Shown: piece by piece, positions 1 through 12,775 of the stretch
How the letters are laid out: each line of letters starts with the position of its first letter
Numbering within the stretch: the first letter of the stretch is position 1
From: Euprymna scolopes
Lineage: Eukaryota; Mollusca; Cephalopoda; Sepiida; Sepiolidae
Length of the DNA: 26,102 nt
Assembly: GCA_024364805.1 (NCBI GenBank)
Contig: CM044495.1
Span: forward strand, 17,572,208 to 17,598,309
Direction of reading: 5' to 3'
Position numbers and translations under genes: made by a program
The notes under the pieces: model-generated
Told to the model about the DNA's origin: nothing
What the model saw: only the letters and a program-made list of their open reading frames with translations
Database searches by the model: none

Positions 1-23
1 CAACGCCGGGCACCGATTGCTAG
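1..23 (+). mobile_element. Helitron-like 3' terminus
   Basis: The window opens inside caacgccgggcaccgattgc and then CTAG followed by T. The same end (CCGGG hairpin half, then CTAG|T) closes the fuller copies at 7222-7317 and 23801-24416. The 5' part lies outside the window. Confidence 0.55.
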
Positions 24-405
24 TATATATATATATATCTTCACATAAAATATTATTAGGTGTAATATTTATGTATTGATTTTCATTACTTATTTCAACA
101 GTATTCAATATATGAGTTGAGCTAGGTTGTAAATTATGAAAAAATATCAATTGAGCTCCACAAAATGGTTATAGATTAAAAATGGTATTTAAGGCGTGTT
201 TTCAAAAGTAAAAAAAAAAACTTTATATATGTTTTTGTAGAAGTCTTAATTAAATAGAAAATTAAATAGAAAGTCACAGAAAGTCAGTATAGTTACGTTC
301 AGATGCTGACACATTATAAAACTCCTTCCCTTCAGAAAAAAACAAAACAAAAAGAAAGCATACAAATCTCAAGCAATAGAGCAAATAAGCCAGCTGAAAA
401 AAAAA

Positions 406-626
406 TACTGTATATTTTGGCATATAAGGCGACCATCAGATAAGACAAGGTACAAAATTGGAGCAAATTTTGATTAATTTATCATGTATAAGACGACTTC
501 TAAATCACAAAACCATGTTTGTTTAGCCTTGGCTAGAGATTGCAACACCCGGTACCTTATGAAATATTGTTTTTTAAAGATGTTTTTTAACCTTGACGGT
601 CATCTTATACACCGACATATACGGTA
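406..626. mobile_element. TIR MITE, about 221 bases
   Basis: The left end (tactgtatattttggcatat and on to about 440) and the right end (about 593-626) are inverted copies of each other over roughly 34 bases with a few mismatches. TA lies at both outer ends, as expected for a TA target duplication. A diverged internal piece (tgtataagacgact) repeats the theme. There is no coding sequence, so this is a non-autonomous DNA transposon; the superfamily is not certain. Confidence 0.75.
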
Positions 627-985
627 AGTCCATTATAGTTTGATCCCTCCTAAGAAGTACAGTCACAATTTTACTTTGTCATCTTCACTGAAGTGCAGAA
701 GCTTATTTGTATTAGTTCTGTCATGGTGGCATCCAATCTGTTAGTGTTTAGGAGAGCTTTCCCCCAGTTTCATTAGATTCATGCAGTAAACTTTATTAAA
801 ATTTGATCTATTCTGTAATTTAGAATTATTCTTCAAAAAGAGATTTTGTTATTTATATTGTAACACAAAACAACCTTTTTGGTTTGTGTGAAAAAAGCAT
901 CTGCGAAATTCCTCTCTGAATATTTGGTCTACAAAGTTGAAATTTAATATATAGGGTATTTGAACCTGTAACATGCTTTCAATTT

Positions 986-1208
986 GGTGCCACAGGGCTT
1001 ATGAAGAACCTAAAGTCCTACCTAACTAATATTCCTGGTGAACCAAGTGCAAAAGAGATCCCGACAATTGCACTTAAGGGAACAACGAGGATACTAAAAT
1101 GAGCTCTCGGCTTTTTTTCAATGAAAACAGGGGAATGTTGGCAGCTGGTTTGGCTGGCCCATACCCAGCTTTACAATCTTCAAAGAAAGAAAATTAAAAA
1201 AAAAAAAA
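986..1208 (+). mobile_element. Non-LTR retrotransposon (LINE) 3' end
   Basis: A 38-codon stretch, GATGLMKNLKSYLTNIPG followed by EPSAKEIPTIALKGTTRILK, ends at a stop at 1100-1102. It resembles the C-terminal tail of some non-LTR reverse transcriptases (IPG...IQ.IALLGT.RIL) as I remember them. About 90 bases of 3' flank follow and end in an A run at about 1196-1208, which fits a LINE tail. It is only the last fragment of an element. The family assignment is from memory. Confidence 0.45.
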
Positions 1209-1618
1209 TGATTTGTAAATCACTTTTTTTCTCAGTTTCCTTTTCACCCTCTAACAGTATTCCAGTTCTTCCTTATTGATAATATTTATAAGGACGATGT
1301 TATTCTTTATACTTGCATCATTTGCTTTAAATATGTCAAGTAAATAGTAAGCGTTAATTTTTTTTTTTTTTTATGATATAATTTTAATTTATACATATTT
1401 TATACTTAGATGTTGGTTTCTAGAAAAGTTATTTCATAAATTATTTGCTGCCCCATTTTTAAAACTATTATTTAATGTTGTTACATTTCTGAAATGCAAG
1501 TAACGTTTGACATTTTCCCATTTTGATTTGTAGTTCTTGCTTTTGTTTATTATATAAATTCATAATTTTTAAAAAATATTGTTACTTTAACATTTTTTTT
1601 TTTTAAATTAAATTTCAG

Positions 1619-1708
1619 CTGACGTTATTTGATAATCCTATGACCTACCGGACAGATCATCGGACAAAAGCTGTTGGTCACATTTCTCCTCTTGTCAATG
1701 GAAATGGT
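1619..1708 (+). CDS. STK11IP: STK11IP exon A: end of leucine-rich repeats
   Basis: Thirty codons, phase 0 at both ends, between a pyrimidine-rich acceptor (tttcag) and the donor gtaagt. The peptide starts LTLFDNPMTY and ends GHISPLVNGNG. In vertebrate STK11IP the equivalent is a last LRR strand ending L-x-GNP, followed by a capping helix with R-x-x-A and YLSP. Here FDNP and HISP take those places. The earlier LRR exons are not within the 1,618 bases upstream in this window. Confidence 0.85.
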
Positions 1709-4700
1709 GTAAGTAATTTAAAAAATTTATTTATATAATTCAGTTTTTATATTGAATTACTCCTCTTTGGGTGTGTTTTAGTTTTAGTTTTTTTTTTGTA
1801 AATAAACAAAACTAATGAGCTAAAACTTATTTTTTTACCAATATAAGTAAAGTAATTAAATGTAAGAAATAAAAGCAGTTAAAAAAAAAAAATTAAGACT
1901 CAATTCTTTTATGTATATAAGACATGTTAAACTTAGTTTGGTATCATGAAGATATGAGAGTACACTCTGTCACAAATAACAGAAAAATTGTGCTTCATCA
2001 GTGATCATAATAATATTCATATAAAATATCTAAGTTTGAAGTTAAAATTAAAAAAAAAAAAATCTGACTGGAAAATATAAGAAAAATGAAAAACTCTATT
2101 CATATAGAAAAAAGGGGGGGGGCAGCTTTACCCGAGCATAAACTGTGCTTAAATATATTTTAATTTGTCTAGATTTTGTACATATTATAGTCATGATTTC
2201 AAAAGTAAAAATTCAAGTATTTGGGTGCGATCAGAGAGAATCGAAAGCAAAACTGTAGCATTCAAAACTGTACTAACGTGACATGCATATGAACTGATTA
2301 AAAGTAAACTAAGATGTATGATTTTTTTTGACCCCTTAACAACTATTTTAACCGACTAAAGATCCATAAAAAAGAATGAATATATGTAATATTGTTGGTG
2401 GTATATATCAACGAGTATATATTATTTATACATATACATTTAACTGTCTACATATGAATGTATCTATTGACCGTTTAGTGATTGTCTAAACAGGACATAT
2501 AACAATTATAAAAGTAAAGGACAAAGAAAAGTCTCTGGGATTTTTATATCGACCAATGAGGAAAGCATGCCTAGTTCATCTCGGGTTGACAGATCCTTGA
2601 AAAAGCTGCAAACGAAGATTCATACGACCCCGTAGTCTTGGTGGTATTTACAGCAGCTTTATTTCAGATGTTTCTCCCCATTGGAAAGCTGCAACGCTGG
2701 TCCTAGATTTTTATTATTGACATTTTCTCCTATTCGGCACCATTATGGTCCACAAACAGCCTTTCTCCTTCTGACTACCGACCGCGTCTGTTCTCTCTGA
2801 CTCCCAACTCAGTGTCTTTTTTATACTGATACGTGTATTTTTAAGCTATCTCCTTATGTCATTTTGTTTGTTCTAACATTTTTTTCCACTAAGTTAATAT
2901 TTTTGTTTGTATTAGTTATGAAAACTAACATTCCTTTCTATTAAAACATTTTAACGTGAATAATTTTATCTGTAAATATAACATTATTTCTGACATTCTA
3001 TTTTTACAAATATTAATAACGATCATAATAATCATCGTTCAGCACACCTTTTAGCATTGCCCTGTAGTCATAGACAAATAAATACACGAGTATTCAAAAG
3101 TGATGATAAAATTGGGCATCCAATTTTATGGCTATAGAAATGTATTCCATTTTCAATAAAATGGCGTTCATGTTAGATCAAGCATCTGTGTTTATTTTAT
3201 CTTTTTACAATCTTTTTGTAATAATAATGAAACTTTATTGAAAGATGGAAAAAGTATTGAACAATAGAAAAAAAGTTATTTCTAAAACCCTAAAACAGTT
3301 TCATTTTAATATTTAAAAAATAAAATTAATTACCAAAGAAATTCGTTTAATTGAAATTATTTTAGCATTGATTTAACTGAAATGATGCAATGAATTTAAA
3401 AATTTATATAATTACTTGCTGGGAGACCCGACGTTGCCCGGGATTGAATGAGGATTCACGAATGTGCCACGCTTTCAATACATTTATTGTAATCGGAATC
3501 GGTGAAATTATCCATTTCTCAATCAAATCGATTGATTGCCTGCTCTAGTCAGGGATCCACTGTGCTGCTCTGGGATGAAGCTTTTCATGCCCCCCCCCTT
3601 TGCATCCATAATACATTATCTAGATTGCACTGTAGAGAACCTACTGTTGATTTTATAAAACTATTTTTATATATAATGGCTTGAATTGAAGTTTAAAATG
3701 CAAAGTCAAGTATTGTGACTCAATTGTGCTCTAAACAGAAACATTCATTTTAAACCACTCCTGTTTTATCAAAGAACCTACTGTTGATTTTATATGTCAG
3801 GTCCTTCTACTTGTAGTGATAAAACTTTTCAAATGCACTTGTGATGTTAGGCTATAATAAGTGTTAATTTTCTTTAAAATTGGACTGTTCCTTTCTAATT
3901 AGATGTTTTTGATTATCAATGTTCGATACCGTATGTATTCTGATCCAAAACCTATCGAAGAATATTCCCAAACACAAAGTACATGTGTCTGAAATTTGAA
4001 AAAAAAATCAGCCCAGTTGTTTTGTAGTTCATAGGGAACAAACTCCCACACAGACAAAGTGTCTTTTTTATATAAAGATATTTAAAATTAAAAAAATCAA
4101 ATTTTCAAACAGGTTGATTTTTATCAACATGTTTTCCTTTTTTATAATTGTCAGAAACTCAGTTGTCTTTTTCTTTTTGCATCCATATACTTGTATGCAA
4201 CTGTAACTTTTGTGTAACCTCAAGCACTGGCAATAAATATTTAACAATAGGGTTGTTATTTATTCCCAATTACCATAAAAAAAAAAATGCATGTTAAATA
4301 TGCAGATAAGAAGCATAGAAATACACTTGTCGTGGATGATCTATAGATTTTAGTTTTACTGGTTGTTTAAAATCAATAGATATTTATTGTTTTATCATTA
4401 TTACTAACAGCAGTGGAAGATTGGCTTTAAATCAAATCAAATAAAAAAAAAAAAAAAGACAGAAGAATCGTTTTTAGCATCAAAAAATAGGCACAAATTT
4501 TCTGATAGCTAAAAAGTTCAGATCTTTATCAATCGTCCCAACACTACTAATGACTAATCCGGACAGCTAACTGTTCATGTAAAAAATCACTTAACAGTGA
4601 AATGTATTTCTTTGTACTTCTCACCTATTTTTTCTATCAATTGCAAGTTTAGATAAATATAACTAATTTTTTTTTCTTTATATTGATCTAATCCATTGAG

Positions 4701-6731
4701 AGAATAAAAATGTTATCTATGAATGTGTTTGAACAATTTGATCTTTGGACCAAGAATAAAACAAATTCAAGATATTTAAAATATAATTTCAGATCCTCTT
4801 GGATGGAAAATCTTTAACTTATTCAGAATTGAAGGTAAGAAATATTTATTTGAAGATTTTTATCTTAACAGAATTGAGTTTATCCTGTAATATCACGTAG
4901 GATCAGTGAATCTATTAACAATAGCTTTCATTCTAAGGCAAAAGCCCTTGACGTGTCAAAGATTTTTTGTCTTTGTTATTGTTTTTTTTTTTTTTTATTG
5001 CTTTGAAGTACTGTTGCACATATAGAAGATTCTAAGTCTCTTATATTGTTATGAATTCATCTAGTTATGGGTTTTTTAACTCGTATGTGTATATATTGTA
5101 TTTATTTTAATTTTTTGTTTTTGTTTTATTTATTTTTTTATTTGTTTGTTTTATTTGTTTTTGTATATGTTTTATTTATTTCAGGCAATTCAAAGAAACA
5201 AGATAACAAAAAGTGCATCTTTTTACTTTCGCCCTCAAATGGATTCGAGCCACACGATCTGTGATTCTGGAATTTCTGACCTTAACTGTGAAGAGGAACA
5301 AATTGCAGAACCGGTGAAAAAAAAGAGATCCCAGTGCAAGAAGTCATTCAGAAACAGCCGAATCAGTAGTGAACGTAATTCTCCTATTCCACAATTATCT
5401 ATTGGCAGTGACAGTTCCAGAAGTAATTTTGATTTGATTTTTGTTAAGTTGCTTTTCTTGACCACTCCCCCTTTTTATATTTTTAACCTTTTCAAATCCA
5501 GGTAACCTGTATTCTATTGACTACCAATACCTTGGAGGTTATGGAAGATTGTTAGAGATTTTTCGGAGTAAGAAGTTATTTGTGGTCCAAACACCTTGTC
5601 TTTAATAACCTGTCAAATTTTAATTGAATTAAAACAATGCCTGAATTTTGTGATTCAAAGGCCTAATGTTTTAACTGTAATTTAACATTGCAGTGAATTC
5701 GATCATCTAGATTTAAACAGGATTGATCAGATTTAATTGAAATGTCTTATTTGGCAACATAGATGTTGCTCATATAAAGTGTAAAAAGTGGACATTGGGT
5801 TTACTTTTGGCAGCCTCGTAACTCTTGCCTCCCTTTGTCTTCATATTCCATGGGCAATGTTTCTAATAAAGAGGGAAGAATTTTCCAAGTCGCACTCTAT
5901 TCATCTAATGCTTATGGTTGGCTTTTGACCTTAAAGTAGGATATTGTTTATTTTTAAGTTCCTTACACTAAGTAGCTTCATACCTTGTCTAAAGCAATTT
6001 TCATAATTAAAATAAAAAAATTGTATACACTATGCAGGGGTACTACAATTCATCAAAATGGATGCACATCAGGTGAATTTCAAGAAGGATATTCCTTTTA
6101 TTCAGTCCATTATCAGTCTTGTCGGATACAGATCAAACAAATGGCTAAGAACCCTGTTTTGATCCCGCAGCATCCAATTCCAGTCTATATCTTGTCACAC
6201 TGAATCATGCCATCTTGTTGCTGATTGGTTGAGTTTGTGCTTGATATCGATTGAGCACTAGTCATTCAAGCAAGGTAGTTGGCTCATTTCTTTGTAGACT
6301 TGTCAACAGAATCTATCAAATCTACCATCCTATTTGATGCTTGCAGCTTCTCATTAACTCTTGCGACTGATTAATTACCAGCCATTCCGTGTTGGGTGAT
6401 GGCTAGCTTCTGACAGTTGGTTGCACACATGTATATACATTGACGCATGATTTCTATTGGTGTAAACATCACAATTTTGATACTTTAGTATACAATTTTA
6501 TAAGATGTTAGCATTCTTTTTTAATTCATGATGAAATGAATACAGGGTGACCCCCAAAAAAACAGGACATTCAATTGTTTTTCTGAGCGTTTTACAGTCA
6601 ACGGAGAAAAAAGGCCAAAGACCCTAGTGTTTTGATGTGATGTTTCGAATATAATAAACTAGTTATGACCAAAGTTTCATTTCATTCAGACAAAACACTA
6701 AGAAACGGGGCCTAATTAGAGTTGGGGGCCC

Positions 6732-6776
<45 letters not shown>

Positions 6777-9700
6777 CTTAGGTCACCCTGTATAGTAATA
6801 GGGTTTCATGTAATATTTGATCTATTAGCATTTGCCGAGCGTTTCTAACGTCACTTTAGGAATCTCAACCGTTTTACCAGAAATTCTTTTTTAATGGAAG
6901 TAAATACTTTTCATTATTTAAAAGACATTGGTTTCATAGAATAAACTTGCCTCTTCAACCAACCTCAAAGAAAAGTTGAAAAAAAAACAAAACTATATGA
7001 ATGAATTGTAAGTTGTTTAGAACAACTACCTTTTAATCATTTTGTAGGATGTAATGTCAAATTCAATTTTATTGTAGGTAGAAAATTATTTTTCCAATGT
7101 TTGGAATTGAATTTCTACTGTGATAATTTGAACTTTTGACCTTGCATTGTAAATAAAAAAAAATTGATTTGTGATATTTCCATGATAATTATAACTTTTA
7201 TTATTCCTTTCTGAACCATCTTCTATATATATAAAAGCCAAACGTCTGTGTGTATGTATGTATGTTTGTTTGTAACGCTAAAATACGGTCCCGAGCAACG
7301 CCGGGTAGCCCTGCTAGTGGTAAATATGGCTCAAAGTAAAGTGATTATTAAAATGAACTTTTATTAAATAAAAGTTGTTTATCCTTGATATTGATCATTG
7401 GCAAACCTGGCTTTTGAATCCTGGTCTTTCAGGCACCTGGAAATTTTGAAGATATTTGCCGCCCTCCCCTCCAACCTCCTATTCTTGTATTCTCTCTTTC
7501 ATCCTTTTTTCTGCTTATTTTGTCTTGTTTTTTTTTTTTCTTTTGACATTTGTTGATGTTTGTAAAAATTTTAAGCATAAAAATTTGCACAGTATAAAAT
7601 TGTTACCTCTAAATAATTAGAGCTATGACGACAGCATATTCATTTGTTTATTTTTATTCTCCGGTATATATCCATTGATATCTTATGTGTTTTTATGTAA
7701 AGTGATGTGATCCTCAGTTGATTGTCTGTGTCGGATTTATACTCAAGAGTAAAAACAATGAAAAGAATATGTTGTCATAACCTAAAGAAAAAGCTCAAGT
7801 CTTTTTGATCTTAAATTAATATTAATTAGAATAAACTTTTAAAATATCTATAAGAAAGTTCAAATACAACGCAGAATCATTGCTAAAATTTTAACATTTG
7901 ACGCAAGCTTGAATGAAATGTGTTCTTTTTCAAATGCAAGGAATAAAAATCTAACATATAAAAGGCTGCATGTCTATCTGTCTCCATATTTTCCAAATCT
8001 ATATCTTCCGGAACTAAAAGTCGTAAAGTGTCGCTAGAGGCCTCAAATGATTAGATTTTTTATGGACCATTCTTTTATGGGTCTTCAGTCGGTTAAAATA
8101 GTTTTTAAGGAGTCAAAAATAGGTTAAAATTGAAAAAAATCATTCTTTATTTTAAAATTTTAATCCGTTCATATGCGCGTCACGTTGGTACAGTGGTGAT
8201 GTCTCCGGCTTTGAATGCTACAGTTTTGCTTTAGATTCTATCTGATTGCACTCAAATACTTTAATTTTTACTTTTGAAAACTCTATAATATGTACGAAAT
8301 CTGGACAAATTAAAATATTATATTTGAGTGCATTTTATGACCGGACAAAGCTAGTTGGGTCAGAAGTATTTATGTACAAGTGCATCAAGTTTGTTAGCGG
8401 ACATTCCATGGAAAGACTTGTAAAATAAACACAAGGAGGAAATACTATGATGATGGGACAGGAGTTGGAGCTTGATAATCAGTGCGAGACCTATTATTTT
8501 GTAACCTGTCCAAAAGGGAAAGGCTTGTTGTGGGTGCACCTGTCCAGGTGTGGTAACAATATTCTTGAACCTTTTTTCCCCATTTTTTAAAGATTTTGAA
8601 TGAATTTTAATCATAATTCTCATACTGTGTGATAGCTTCTCAAAGCTTTCATAGTACCAGGATACCAGGAATCCTGATAAGCAACAACTATATATTTGCC
8701 AGTTGATGGTAACTTTTGTCATTTCTATTCTGTCGTTTTACTGTTCAAAGTCAAATTCATCAGGTTGATACCAGTTATGTCGTAAGTAGTCAAGTCACTT
8801 CATATGCACCTAAGCCATGTTTTCCTTGGCCTTCCATGCAAGGGGAGATAATTAGAACCAATTTAGATTTTCTTCTATTAAACTCTCTGCACATTAGTAG
8901 GTCAGTTAAGTGGCAATCTACATTCTCTGTCTGTGAAAATAGCCTGGTTGATTCTGTCAGCACTACCTCATAGATGAAGAAGCTTCGAGCAATCCCTTTC
9001 CTTCTCTAAAAAGGAAGTAATACCAGGGATGAATATACTACTAGCATTACAAGTTGATTTTTTCTTTTTAGATAATTGTTATTTTATCAACTTGTATGAA
9101 AAGAGCTATGTAAAAGATGCTTAAAACCGTTTGAATTATGCATCAGTAGTTCAAAAGTTATGAGAATTTTCAGTGCCAAAATTTAGGCTTTTCTGTGGAC
9201 ATTTTTTCTAAAAAAAAAAAAAGAAAAGTGGGCTAAATTATGGACCTCAACATTTCAAGAAATTCAGTAATTTTGCCAACATTTATTTATTTTTCAAGCT
9301 ATTCTCATAAAACTTGGCACTCTTATGTAAACTTGTGTGCTCTTTCTGATTATGCAGTCAAATCTGATATATCTCTTTACCATACGCCATGAATTATAAA
9401 TTAAGATGTACAAATTTCAATTTTTTTTAAACTGGCGCATGGTATCATACAGTGGGTGTCTATTTATGAACAAAACTAAGTATTATAGTGGTTGAGAGCA
9501 GGTATTTTCCTGCCTCCTCACCAAAGGAGAGCTTAATCTGGGTGTAGCCATTGAATGCCTAAAGAGCATTCATGGCCGGTATTTACTACCCTCTCACAGA
9601 AAAAAAAATGAGTAGATATGAATTAATCTCAGAAATAAATCGAAAATTTTTCATATCGATTTTGGATTTCTGTAAAAGATGGAAATTCCCATAGTCGACC

Positions 9701-10549
9701 AGAACTTATGCATTTTGGGACCAGCCCAATTTTCAATTTTGTAAATCCTCTCTATCTGGCCCAAAATATACCCCTATGTTCTGAGATGCAACCATAAAAT
9801 CGTACTCTGTATGAATCCTTAATGTAGCTTTCACTGTACCCGGATACCAGGAATCCTGATAAGTAACAACTATATATTCACCAGTTGATAGTAATTTTTG
9901 TCATTTCTATTCTGTTGTTTTACTGAAAATTCAATTATGTAAACAAAGAATTAAAACTAATTTTTTACCTTGTTTCCACCATAACATTTAAAATGATTAC
10001 TTTTATATGTTTAGAGTATGCTGAAATCGAATATCTCATTTAAATTTTCTGCAAATAAGTAGTTTTCCGGATATTAAGCAATATCATTTATGTTCTCGCA
10101 TGAGCGCACAAACCTAATCCCGAGAAACTATGTGCAAACGCATGTACCAAGATGGCCACCTCAATAACATAAGAAATGACATTGCTTAATATTCGAAATA
10201 TTCGTTTTCAGCATACCCGATAACCTGAAAAGATAGTCATTTTAAAGAAAAATGTTAAGGTGGAAACAAAATAAAAATTTACAAAATGCATCACTATGAA
10301 ATTCTTTATCGAACCGCCTAATTATTTAGATATTTTCAGTTAAAAAAAAATGGGTTTGTTTTACAGATTAAAAAAAAATGGTCTTGACTATGAGTTAAAA
10401 ATAAATATATTTCAGTTTCACGATATATTTTCTTTAATTGTTACGTGAAAGTGCAGAATAGTTAACAAAACACCCTTCTTTCCCCATGTTTAGAATGGAT
10501 TTCTAAATGTTATTTCAGCATGGTAGCATAAGTGCACAAGTACCTTTTT

Positions 10550-10580
<31 letters not shown>

Positions 10581-12737
10581 TTTTACCACTAAAATACAAA
10601 TGCATGTATTTAGTATATTTTGTTGTTTTTTAACGCTTTTTGTACACGTGTACTTAAAGCGTTAAAAACAACAAAATAGTATTGTTTGGAAATCAAATTT
10701 AAAAAACTTAATTTTTTAAATCGACAAACTCAGAATAAAAAAACTTTTTTCTGCTTTTGTTTTGAAAGCAGAAAATTTTTTCTATTTTTAAGAGAATACA
10801 AACTCGTTAATATGCTGACAGCGACGGTTAGTGCATAATGAGCCGTTTCCCTTTAAGCGAGTTGAATTTCTATAAAAAGATAACATTTTAAAGAAATTTC
10901 CGCACAATTAATAATTATATAATATTTACATATTATACATGAAAATAATTTTAAAACTATTATCTATATATGAAAATGGATGATATATACCGATTTATCT
11001 TATCAATTTTGAAATATTCTTTGTCAACTTTGCTCGGTTGTAACTTTGCTTCCTGTGGTCGTAAAAATCAAAGTCCAGTAGAGTTGGACTTCTGTGCTTA
11101 TATAGTCTGTAAAATTTCAGCCATATCCAATCAAATTTAACCCTGCGCATATGTATCCAAACGTAACGTATGAAATGTAAACATTGAAAAAACAGTTCCC
11201 CTTTTTGCTGTCATTTTTTACCGGGTTTTCATTTTTAACTTGGAGCATAAAAACATTGAACGCATAAAAGAAAAATAAATTAACATCATTCAAATGCTTA
11301 TTCCATTCTCTTTTCATCAATGTAATTCTTTTAAAATTTTAAAAATGAAAAAAAAAAAAATTTCTTGAATTTGAAATTTATAGAACTTTATTATATTATC
11401 TTGCACTTTTTGGCCCACAAACCAACAAATGATGTGATTAATGACCATTTTGACATTATTCATATAATAATGATCAGAGAGGAATTCAACTTGTGCATTA
11501 CTTTACATTTTTTATTGTGTATGTGCATGTGTATTTATAATTTGAAGTATCGGAATGTTCTTTTATTGTAAATTATCATTTAATTCAATTTCTTTTCATT
11601 TTTTTTTCTTTTTCAACTGTTACTGCCTTTGCAGATCAAGTCTCCATGAAACTGTTTCTCATTTATTCCACTGTTTAGTTAACAATCATGACATGCCAGT
11701 AATTTGAAGCCATTTTTTTTTCTTTAATAACATATTCACGATATTCATAGCTCGCATAAATATTTGTATTTCCTACAAAAAATAAACATAAAATGGTTAA
11801 CATATGACCATATGACTCCATCCTATAATGTCCATTTTTTTTTTTTTTTAATTTTATTTTTTTAAGATCATATATTTTTAGATTTTTAAACTTTTTGAAA
11901 CAAAAAAATTCAATTTTTGACAGGCATGTTCAGCTTTCTATGCAAATTTAACATAAAATGATACTCTTACTTGATGATTGATGTACCTATCAAAAAATGT
12001 GTGTTATTTAATTTCACTGTATCACAGCTCTTCAGTGTGACTAGACTAACACCTATCCCAAGTTGGGAATTGAACTTACAACCAGCATCTAGTTGGTAGT
12101 CAGCAGTTCTGATCATTGAGCTATGGGATTGATATTTCTAAATGATATCTTCAATTTCTTCATATAAACATTGGCTGTCACTTTTTAAAATGCTCCATTT
12201 GTTTATTTACAAAGAGCTTTGCATTACACTAAGTAAGTAGCAGGCAATATCAATTAATGAATGTATTCTACCCAAGAAGGGAGGAGGGCTTAAATATAAT
12301 ATATATATCTATAATATAAATCTTGCCGTTCTGTTTATGTATGTATGTATGTATATCTACCTAAAACTTTCGACAGAGGCAACGGATTTCATGAGATCAG
12401 TATCATTTTGAAGCTTGATCCTTCAGACGACAAATATCGAAAAATTAGCTAAAAACATTAATTCCTTCACCCTCAACTGAGTATTTTTCTACAGGGAGGA
12501 GGACGCTTTTTTCACTGATATTTTCGAAAGTCATCCTCTCTATTCAATTGTGTAGCCTTAATTTAAACCTAAATCACTTGCGGTTTGACGATGGGCGCAA
12601 CAGCAAAGACGTCAGGGTTTTTTTTTTTTTTTTCACGCTCTTTTCCACCTTTGCAGTAAGGGTTCGAGCCTGCCTGCCAACTACCACTTTTTTTTCTTAC
12701 TCAACACACACCTCCAAACATCCGGGCACCCAGGCTA

Positions 12738-12775
<38 letters not shown>

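Larger units (their letters stand above)
1..1618 (+). other. STK11IP intron (3' part), repeat-filled
   Basis: No host coding sequence was seen. It holds a Helitron 3' end (1-23), a TIR MITE (406-626) and a LINE-like 3' end (986-1208). The rest is AT-rich with A and T runs. The intron ends at the exon A acceptor. Confidence 0.75.
1709..4792 (+). other. STK11IP intron, 3.1 kb
   Basis: It contains a reverse-strand tRNA-like repeat (2203-2372), a less AT-rich stretch of unknown origin (about 2570-2820) and a reverse-strand Helitron (3415-4078). The remainder (for example 2830-3410 and 4080-4790) is simple AT-rich DNA in which I see nothing. Confidence 0.75.

Noticed and set aside
2570-2820. Less AT-rich stretch as a possible missed exon
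   Set aside because: Stops occur in every frame over short distances, no STK11IP-like peptide is visible, and exons A and B already join in phase.
12040-12125. A functional tRNA gene
   Set aside because: The B box and acceptor bases are good, but the anticodon arm does not fold cleanly and there is no clear T-run terminator.
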